The position numbers and the translations under genes are program-made. This document shows positions 5,682 through 9,730 of a DNA stretch of 9,730 nt, piece by piece; the first letter of the stretch is position 1, and each line of letters begins with the position of its first letter. The stretch spans positions 1 through 9,730 of the forward strand of contig JBNMOT010000129.1 of NCBI GenBank assembly GCA_051275515.1, read 5' to 3'. The stretch comes from Oleispira sp051275515 (GTDB lineage: Bacteria > Pseudomonadota > Gammaproteobacteria > Pseudomonadales > Oceanobacteraceae). The notes beneath the pieces were generated by a model. The model did no database searches, was not told where the DNA came from, and saw only the letters and a list, made by a program, of their open reading frames with translations.

Positions 5682-6623
5682 ATGACCAGTGATATTGAAT
5701 TACGCCTTTTACGTGTGTTTCGTGGAGTCGTCGAATCAGGTGGGTTCACTAATGCTCAATCCGTTCTCAATTTAAGCCAGTCTACGGTTAGCAACCAGAT
5801 GGCACTGTTGGAGTCGCGTCTCGGTTTTGTGCTTTGTCAGAGAGGTCGTGGCGGATTTCGACTTACAGATGAAGGACGAGCTTACTATCTTCAGGTGGTG
5901 GAATTGTCTAATGCGCTTAGTCGTTTCCAAAGTAGCACGGCTAATATAAAAGACAGGCTTTGTGGAAAGTTACGAATTGGTTTTCTCGATAATATTATTA
6001 CTGATGATAACTGCCCATTGCAGGAAGCACTGTCTCGATTTACTCGGCATCCAGAAAATGATGTAAAAATCACTTTGGACGTTTTATCTCCTCCCGAACT
6101 TGAAAATGCACTGCTTAATCATGAATTGGATGCAGCGATCAGTATTTTTCCTCAGCGAGTTGCAGGGCTTAGCTACGACTACCTTTATAAAGAACGCGAT
6201 GTACTAGTTTGCCACCCAGATCATAAACTTGCTGTTATTGACGACCCCCGGCTGCTTTCTCTTGCGTTACCCGAAGCATCAAGAATTATTCGTACATTTC
6301 TAAATGGTCGAGAATTTCCATTTGACTTATTAGGTGGTAGCCGAGAAGCTAAGGTTAGCAGCCTTGAGGCCTCTACGCTGCTCATACTCAGTCGAAGTTA
6401 TATAGGTTTTTTGCCAGAACATTACGCACGCCACTGGACAAAAAGAGGCAAGCTGGTGCAACTAATGCCAGAAAAGTTTCATCGATATTCAGATTTTTTT
6501 CTTGCGATAAGAGATCAACAAAGCAGTAACTCTAGCGCACTAGAGTTTTTTTTGAAGTGCTTACATAATGTTTCCAACACGCCAAAACCTCTTACGTTAG
6601 TAAAGCACCCGTCTAAACAATAG
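5682..6623 (+). CDS. LysR-family transcriptional regulator
   Basis: This is a 313-residue DNA-binding regulator of standard LysR length. An N-terminal winged helix-turn-helix covers about residues 6-65, with Phe-Thr-Asn-Ala-Gln-Ser then Leu-Ser-Gln-Ser-Thr-Val-Ser-Asn-Gln as the two helices and Phe-Arg-Leu-Thr-Asp-Glu-Gly as the wing. A linker helix follows. The effector-binding domain starts at Gly-Lys-Leu-Arg-Ile-Gly-Phe (94-100) and has the usual two-lobed pattern. ATG 5682 follows AGAGGAAG at good spacing. It is divergent from the binding-protein operon, so it most likely controls that operon and itself, with the imported compound or its deamination product as inducer; this is inferred. 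The last 20 or so residues (Thr-Pro-Lys-Pro onward) look like an unstructured tail. The gene ends the cassette: right-copy duplicated DNA starts about 60 bp later. Confidence 0.93.
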   Translation: MTSDIELRLLRVFRGVVESGGFTNAQSVLNLSQSTVSNQMALLESRLGFVLCQRGRGGFRLTDEGRAYYLQVVELSNALSRFQSSTANIKDRLCGKLRIGFLDNIITDDNCPLQEALSRFTRHPENDVKITLDVLSPPELENALLNHELDAAISIFPQRVAGLSYDYLYKERDVLVCHPDHKLAVIDDPRLLSLALPEASRIIRTFLNGREFPFDLLGGSREAKVSSLEASTLLILSRSYIGFLPEHYARHWTKRGKLVQLMPEKFHRYSDFFLAIRDQQSSNSSALEFFLKCLHNVSNTPKPLTLVKHPSKQ

Positions 6624-6684
6624 AGGAATCAACTCAAGTAAAATTCGGGTCAGATGAGATTTTACATAACAAGGCAACCTGGCA

Positions 6685-6759
6685 GTACATTATTTTCTTG
6701 TTCAGAGGCATCTGCATTTCTTAGAATGTCATCAGATTCAAGAAAGACACTATTATTAA
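6685..6759 (-). pseudogene. Relic of the OMP1 5' coding region
   Basis: About 75 bp match OMP1 coding DNA at 891-974 (the acidic Glu-Ser-Asp-Asp and Asn-Ala-Asp-Ala-Ser-Glu-Gln segment) with one TTCTTG unit missing and a few substitutions. Signal peptide, start codon and the whole barrel are absent, so it cannot make a protein. It marks the left boundary of the right duplicate. Confidence 0.8.
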
Positions 6760-6775
6760 GGCAGACCATTGCAGA

Positions 6776-6863
6776 CTAACTACCGAAATGCTCATTCATC
6801 GATGCCAGATCCAAGAGCCAGAGTTAAAGCAAGAGTCGATGCGAAAGTAGTATAAAGTTTCAT
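6776..6863 (-). pseudogene. Relic of the 144-aa secreted-protein gene
   Basis: The first 21 codons (signal peptide, ATG at 6863) and the last few bases with the stop are kept, joined by deletion of about 348 bp. Read from ATG the frame runs 23 codons and stops at a TGA close to the junction. The ribosome site of the intact gene (TGGAG) has become TGAAA by two substitutions, so even the short peptide is unlikely to be made. Both repeats and the charged C-terminus are gone. Confidence 0.8.
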
Positions 6864-6908
6864 GGTGTATTTTCAGAATAGTATTAAAACGTCGGCCATG
6901 CGAAAGGG

Positions 6909-6937
6909 TTGACCTAGGTAACTAAAAATAATTAAAT
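6909..6937 (+). promoter_or_regulatory. Candidate promoter for OMP2
   Basis: TTGACC (6909-6914) matches the sigma-70 -35 element at five of six positions, and TTAAAT (6932-6937), 17 bp away, matches the -10 element at four of six, inside a very AT-rich tract. It lies 47 bp upstream of the TTG start of OMP2. The same sequence survives at 1729-1757 in the left duplicate, where it now points into the dead OMP2 fragment. Confidence 0.35.
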
Positions 6938-6984
6938 AAACCCAGAATATTTCTGTAAGTATTTAATTATTAAAGGAAAATTAA

Positions 6985-7887
6985 TTGAAGTATCTATCGT
7001 CATTAAAAAGGTTTTCTATTTTCAAACTGGCTATCCGTGCATTGCTAATTAGTGCATTGCTGAGCAGTTCGGCTTACGCCAGCGAAGGCCAGCACGGGAT
7101 ACAAGTAGGGCATAGCCAGCAGCGCCAAGGCTTTACTTTTGAAGATCAAAGCTTGGCGATAGCGGTCGGTTCGAATACGGTGCAGTATCAGTATTCACAA
7201 TCTCATTGGTTAATAGGCTTTGCGCTGAGTCGCGCTGATGGTGACAAAACCGCCGCTGGCGATAGGGCCTATCAGTTTGATTTTGACAGTCGTACAAACT
7301 CTGTTTTCGCAGAAATGAGCTTAGACAATTTTTGGTTAGGAATGGGTTTTAGCCAAGGCCTTGATGATAGCCAATATAGAATTAACCGCAGTGCTGTAAA
7401 TGGTGAGGTCTATGATCAGAGCGATTTCAATAATGTGAGTATTGATGTCGGCTACGGTCAGTTTCTCGCGTCGTCTTATTGGTCAGTCAGTACAAGTCTG
7501 ACGCAGCAGTGGTTAGACACAAAGAAAACTCTGAAGCTGAGTCGCACCGAGAAACCGCTGCTGAATCAACAGAGCAATGCAACAGAGCAGGCATTATTCG
7601 CGGCTTTGAATGCCCGTTACGAATATTATTTTACCCTATCGGATCGTTATGAACTGGCATTATCGGGGGCGCTGAATCATCAGTTTACGCTCAGGGGTGA
7701 TGGCCGTATTCAGTTTAATCGTCAGCGCAGTAAAGAATTAACGTCATCAGTATCGGCGACGACAGCGCTATCGGCTAGGGTATCTTTATTGTATTCGCGG
7801 TATTCACTCTCTGCTGAGAGGGATCAGTTAACCGATCAATCTGCAGCAGATGCCTATTATGGAATAGGCCTAGGGGTGAGCTTTTAG
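6985..7887 (+). CDS. OMP2: predicted outer-membrane / autotransporter-like barrel
   Basis: The product has 300 residues with a signal peptide (Lys-Arg at 8-9, hydrophobic 14-28, cleavage after Ala-Tyr-Ala near 32). A beta-rich domain of alternating aromatic and polar residues ends in Gly-Leu-Gly-Val-Ser-Phe, the terminal Phe barrel signal. The start is TTG 6985, preceded by AAGGAA at good spacing; no in-frame ATG upstream is available. Tyr-Tyr and Gly-Leu-Gly near the end resemble autotransporter or OmpA-like barrels, but I cannot assign a family or ligand. It converges on the DUF3106 gene, with 7 bp between stops. Codons 153-184 are duplicated at 1780-1875. Before the insertion it probably lay directly divergent from the 144-aa gene, sharing a control region. 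Confidence 0.72.
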   Translation: MKYLSSLKRFSIFKLAIRALLISALLSSSAYASEGQHGIQVGHSQQRQGFTFEDQSLAIAVGSNTVQYQYSQSHWLIGFALSRADGDKTAAGDRAYQFDFDSRTNSVFAEMSLDNFWLGMGFSQGLDDSQYRINRSAVNGEVYDQSDFNNVSIDVGYGQFLASSYWSVSTSLTQQWLDTKKTLKLSRTEKPLLNQQSNATEQALFAALNARYEYYFTLSDRYELALSGALNHQFTLRGDGRIQFNRQRSKELTSSVSATTALSARVSLLYSRYSLSAERDQLTDQSAADAYYGIGLGVSF

Positions 7888-7894
7888 CGCATGT

Positions 7895-8335
7895 TTAGCG
7901 ACGGTTAGCACGCTGACGTTGAGCGCCTTGTTGACGATGCTGAATAAATTTCTGTTTTAATACTTTACGCTGTTGCTGATTTTTTTGCTTAAACGTGTCG
8001 TAGCTTTTTTTCAGCTGCTGTTTTTTATTCGCCGGTAATTGTTGATAGCGCTGAATTTTATCACTGGCTTGGTCGCGTTGATTTTTGGGTAATTTTTTAA
8101 AGCGATCATAGCGGCGTTTAGCGGTGTTTTGCTGATCAGGGCTGAAATTATTCCAACGCTGAGCGCCCTTGATTAATTTCTGTTGCTTCGTCCCTTCAAG
8201 AGACGACCACTTATCTTTAAAAGGCGATAGTGTGGTTTGCACATCACGAGGCAGCGCAGAGAATTCTTCTGCTTGCACCCACGAAGCCAATAACAGCAGA
8301 GTAGAAGCGCATAAGCTGATGATAAAATTATTCAT
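7895..8335 (-). CDS. DUF3106-type exported basic helical protein
   Basis: The product has 146 residues with a signal peptide (hydrophobic 5-20, cleavage after Val-Gln-Ala at 22). The mature chain is built of degenerate units of about 20 residues of the form Leu/Phe-Ser/Pro-x-x-Gln, then Arg/Lys, then an aromatic, for example Trp-Ser-Ser-Leu (43-46), Trp-Asn-Asn-Phe-Ser-Pro-Asp-Gln-Gln (61-69) and Phe-Lys-Lys-Leu-Pro-Lys-Asn-Gln (79-86). This is the DUF3106 pattern. The end is strongly Arg/Lys/Gln-rich. Such proteins usually sit beside ECF sigma / anti-sigma pairs, as here; their molecular role is not established. ATG 8335 overlaps the upstream gene by 8 nt (ATGAATAA), with an excellent AGGAGG inside that gene, so it is translated as part of the sigma operon. 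Last gene of that operon. Confidence 0.85.
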   Translation of the reverse strand: MNNFIISLCASTLLLLASWVQAEEFSALPRDVQTTLSPFKDKWSSLEGTKQQKLIKGAQRWNNFSPDQQNTAKRRYDRFKKLPKNQRDQASDKIQRYQQLPANKKQQLKKSYDTFKQKNQQQRKVLKQKFIQHRQQGAQRQRANRR

Positions 8336-8573
8336 GGTCTTCCTCCTGTTCCTTCGTTATTAACATGTGTTCTAGTTCTGGCTCAGTCACGCTGAGTGGA
8401 TCAATCAACTCACCGTCTTCTTCGAGGGTATCGGCCAGAAACAATAAAAATGCTTCATCATCAATCGCACTCGGCGCCGCCTGACTGGTTAATGTAATCA
8501 TCATAGTGCTAACCATCGTGCTAACCACTAATAACGGGGTGAGTATTTTCTTGCTCGACCAGCCACAAGGCAA
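8328..8573 (-). CDS. Small acidic exported protein in the sigma operon
   Basis: This small gene lies between the anti-sigma and DUF3106 genes. The chain starts with Ser-Ser-Lys-Lys-Ile-Leu-Thr-Pro-Leu-Leu-Val-Val and a further hydrophobic run, a plausible signal peptide ending at Ser-Gln-Ala-Ala. An acidic mature part of about 46 residues follows, with Phe-Leu-Leu-Phe-Leu-Ala-Asp and Glu-Asp-Gly-Glu-Leu-Ile-Asp-Pro-Leu. This Phe-Leu-x-Phe-Leu then Asp-Gly-x-x-Asp-Pro pattern recurs, as I recall, in small proteins beside DUF3106 genes in gammaproteobacteria. The start is uncertain. TTG 8573 gives a proper signal peptide but overlaps the anti-sigma gene by 53 nt. ATG 8516 avoids the overlap but leaves a short, uncharged leader; ATG 8609 overlaps by 89 nt. 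The frame is reliable, the start is not. The function is unknown. Confidence 0.65.
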   Translation of the reverse strand: MPCGWSSKKILTPLLVVSTMVSTMMITLTSQAAPSAIDDEAFLLFLADTLEEDGELIDPLSVTEPELEHMLITKEQEEDHE

Positions 8574-9006
8574 AATCGAGATCGTTGACCATATCGAGTT
8601 CATCATCATCTAACTCTGCAAAAGATGTGATTAAGTCTAGCGCATTCAGTTGCGAATTTTCAGCCCCTAATTCGTTATTTAATACATCAGTCGAGGCGAC
8701 ATAAACCGAATCAAAGAGACTAGGCTGATCAATACTCGCCGCAGTGAAGTACCATAACGGCACGGCCAGTAACAAGCTCGCCGCAATCGCCAAGGCTGGC
8801 TTGGGTAATTGACGGAAGGCATTCAGAGAAACAACCGTGCCTGTTTGGCCTTCTTTCGTTTGTGCCAAATTGTCGGGTACAGCCGCCGCGGCCAGCGCTT
8901 TTAGTCGAGCGGCTTTCAGCTTATTAAGCGTCGCGTCGTCTAACGTATCGATACTCTGATCGAGTTGTTGCTGCAATGCGTGTTCAAACGAATCAGGCTT
9001 TTTCAT
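8521..9006 (-). CDS. Membrane-anchored anti-sigma factor (DUF3619-like)
   Basis: The product has 161 residues with a cytoplasmic N-terminal helical region (residues 1-68, with Ala-Arg-Leu-Lys-Ala-Leu-Ala-Ala), one transmembrane helix (about 69-90, Ala/Leu-rich then Trp-Tyr-Phe) and an acidic outer part. That part ends with Leu-Asp-Asp-Asp-Glu-Leu-Asp and Phe-Ala-Leu-Trp-Leu. The topology and position fit a single-span protein that holds the neighbouring ECF sigma at the membrane until a signal arrives. The resemblance to DUF3619 is from overall pattern and gene order and is moderate; no zinc-binding anti-sigma (ZAS) His/Cys motif is seen. ATG 9006 lies inside the sigma gene with a 14-nt overlap, the usual sign of stoichiometric co-translation. 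Confidence 0.75.
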   Translation of the reverse strand: MKKPDSFEHALQQQLDQSIDTLDDATLNKLKAARLKALAAAAVPDNLAQTKEGQTGTVVSLNAFRQLPKPALAIAASLLLAVPLWYFTAASIDQPSLFDSVYVASTDVLNNELGAENSQLNALDLITSFAELDDDELDMVNDLDFALWLVEQENTHPVISG

Positions 9007-9541
9007 AAAGCACCTGCTGTAATTTATGTAGGGCGCGAAAATGGTGAGTCTTCACACTGCCTTGGGTTATTTTCATCATCTCGGCGGTTTCTTTCACCGA
9101 AAACCCCTCCCAGCTGCGTAACAAAAAACACTGCTGTTGTTTAGGAGGAAGCGCTTCAATCGCGGCTAAGGCTTTGGCCCCCAGCTGCTCGCTGTGCAAG
9201 TATTGCTCGGGGCTAAACTCATGCTGTCGCGAATATTGGTCGGCTATCTCGGCGTCGTCGTCTTCGGTATCAATCGCGCGATCTGCTGGGCGGCTAAACC
9301 ATTTACGCCAGCGGCTTTGGCTACGATGAAAGTCCATAATGCAGTTCGACAAAATAGTATAAAACAGCGGGCGCCACTGGTCACTCGCCTCTGTGCCTGC
9401 GTGCTGACCATAGCTTTGGGCCAGCTTAATCATGCTGTCTTGCACAATATCCAGTGCATCGGCATCGTTTTTGACCGCCATCATCGCCATGCGATAGGCC
9501 TTACGCTCAACACCCGCCAAAAATTGGTCCAGAGTCAGCAC
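8993..9541 (-). CDS. ECF-type RNA polymerase sigma factor
   Basis: This is a 182-residue sigma-70 family factor with only regions 2 and 4. Region 2 covers about residues 10-75, with Ala-Leu-Asp-Ile-Val-Gln-Asp-Ser-Met (29-37) for core binding and Phe-Tyr-Thr-Ile-Leu-Ser-Asn-Cys (60-67) following. An acidic linker follows (90-105). Region 4 covers about 125-178, with Leu-Pro-Pro-Lys-Gln-Gln-Gln-Cys-Phe, Phe-Ser-Val-Lys-Glu-Thr-Ala-Glu and Gly-Ser-Val-Lys-Thr-His as the -35 recognition helix. No ATG gives a full-length product. GTG 9541 places Leu-Thr-Leu-Asp-Gln-Phe-Leu directly before the region 2 start, as expected, but has only a weak ribosome site. The strong site upstream serves a 12-codon leader ORF in another frame. 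Together with the anti-sigma it probably controls an envelope-type response, including its own operon; this is inferred from the family. Confidence 0.9.
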   Translation of the reverse strand: MLTLDQFLAGVERKAYRMAMMAVKNDADALDIVQDSMIKLAQSYGQHAGTEASDQWRPLFYTILSNCIMDFHRSQSRWRKWFSRPADRAIDTEDDDAEIADQYSRQHEFSPEQYLHSEQLGAKALAAIEALPPKQQQCFLLRSWEGFSVKETAEMMKITQGSVKTHHFRALHKLQQVLYEKA

Positions 9542-9573
9542 CAGTGATCGCTCTGCTGGGTAAATATCGGCAT
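9535..9573 (-). CDS. 12-codon leader ORF overlapping the sigma start
   Basis: ATG 9573 follows a near-ideal AAGGAG at 7-nt spacing and opens a 12-codon frame ending in Trp-Cys and a TGA at 9535-9537. That stop overlaps the GTG start of the sigma gene as GTGCTGA. The best ribosome site in the area therefore belongs to this short frame, not to the sigma frame, which suggests that sigma translation is coupled to leader translation. Alternatives are a frameshift in the sequence or a sigma start at a non-standard codon. The sigma frame is open upstream as far as a TAA at 9584-9586, but without an ATG, GTG or TTG before 9541. Confidence 0.45.
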   Translation of the reverse strand: MPIFTQQSDHWC

Positions 9574-9671
9574 GGTTTGCTCCTTATACTTGCTGTCTTA
9601 ACCACTCTATAGACACAACGTATGAACGCTAGATGGGTTGACAACATAGTGAAAAATAAATAAACATTATC

Positions 9672-9730
9672 TTACAACTGAGGCTTAGCCCGCTCAATAA
9701 TCGCCTTACAGTTTACACCCACCGGCAGCG
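9672..9730 (-). CDS. Possible C-terminal end of an upstream gene (partial)
   Basis: On the minus strand one frame entering from the right edge stays open for 18 codons and stops at TAA 9672-9674. It encodes a plausible basic C-terminus containing Val-Asn-Cys-Lys-Ala-Ile-Ile-Glu-Arg-Ala-Lys. The other minus frames hit stops sooner. It is followed by about 98 bp of AT-rich spacer before the sigma leader. Too short to identify. Confidence 0.35.
   Translation of the reverse strand, partial: LPVGVNCKAIIERAKPQL

Larger units (their letters stand above)
6685..7536 (+). repeat. Right copy of the segmental duplication, deletion-compacted
   Basis: This copy starts near GTACAT at 6685 and runs into OMP2 codon 184. 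Relative to the left copy it has lost one TTCTTG unit, about 225 bp (between positions equivalent to 974 and 1200, removing the OMP1 start and the hairpin), about 348 bp (1240 to 1589, most of the 144-aa gene) and 32 bp (between two ATAGT repeats). It has kept the OMP2 start region that the left copy lost. In the retained blocks the copies differ by only a few bases, so the duplication is fairly recent or is being homogenised by recombination. Confidence 0.88.

Noticed and set aside
6638..6665. Inverted repeat GTAAAAT/ATTTTAC just after lysR as a terminator
   Set aside because: The arms are only 7 bp and AT-only at the ends, with a 14-nt loop and no T-run, so the predicted stem is weak.
6664..6684. 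ATAACAAGGC near the right cassette boundary as an integron attC or integrase attachment site
   Set aside because: The RYYYAAC consensus is not met, there is no matching inverted partner and no integrase gene, and the boundary is explained by the duplication.
1876..6684. Cassette as an insertion sequence or transposon
   Set aside because: No transposase, terminal inverted repeats or short target-site duplication were found. The flanking repeats are long, collinear and chromosomal in origin.
9194..9547. 117-codon plus-strand open frame opposite the sigma gene
   Set aside because: It is antisense to a clear sigma factor, has no domain-like composition and no ribosome site was seen. Treated as a shadow frame.
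9638..9666. TTGACA with a poor -10 (TAAACA) on the plus strand as a promoter
   Set aside because: No plus-strand gene is seen downstream within the window; it points at the end of a minus-strand frame.

Overview
The window reads as chromosomal DNA of a Gram-negative gammaproteobacterium, probably a marine Oceanospirillales-like heterotroph. This is inferred from two outer-membrane barrel proteins ending in Phe, an ECF sigma / anti-sigma / DUF3106 operon, a Tau/Ssu-type ABC importer, and moderately AT-rich codon use. No database was consulted. No tRNA, rRNA, CRISPR array, transposase or integrase was seen.

Layout. (1) 3-161 is the end of a plus-strand membrane protein. It converges, with 1 bp between stop codons, on OMP1 (163-1092, minus), a predicted outer-membrane barrel. 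(2) After a strong hairpin (1169-1201) comes a 144-aa secreted helical protein with two 28-residue repeats (1217-1651, minus). (3) 1652-1997 has no intact gene; it holds a shared upstream region and an internally deleted fragment of a gene like OMP2. (4) 1998-6623 is an inserted-looking nutrient-uptake cassette. A minus-strand operon encodes a periplasmic binding protein, a CDA-fold (GuaD-like) deaminase, the broken remnant of an isochorismatase-family cysteine hydrolase, an ABC permease and an ABC ATPase. A LysR regulator is divergent from it across 323 bp. (5) 6624-6984 has no intact gene; it holds a compacted, deletion-ridden second copy of the OMP1 / 144-aa / upstream DNA. (6) OMP2 (6985-7887, plus, TTG start) is intact. 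(7) A minus-strand stress-type operon follows in order of transcription: a 12-codon leader ORF, an ECF sigma factor, a membrane anti-sigma, a small acidic exported protein and a DUF3106 protein. (8) 9672-9730 looks like the end of another minus-strand gene.

The main discovery is structural. The uptake cassette is bracketed by two direct copies of the same chromosomal segment, which ran from inside OMP1 through the 144-aa gene into OMP2. The copies have decayed reciprocally: the left keeps OMP1 and the 144-aa gene and has lost OMP2, while the right keeps OMP2 and has lost the other two. This fits single-crossover (Campbell-like) integration of a circular molecule, or a tandem duplication that trapped a cassette, followed by deletions at short repeats. 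Near-identical stretches remaining in both copies would allow loop-out of about 5.2 kb, restoring a contiguous OMP1 / 144-aa / OMP2 arrangement.

Functionally, the cassette looks like LysR-controlled import of a nitrogen-containing small molecule (nucleobase, pyrimidine or triazine-like) followed by deamination. A hydrolytic step has been lost by truncation of the hydrolase and one nonsense codon.
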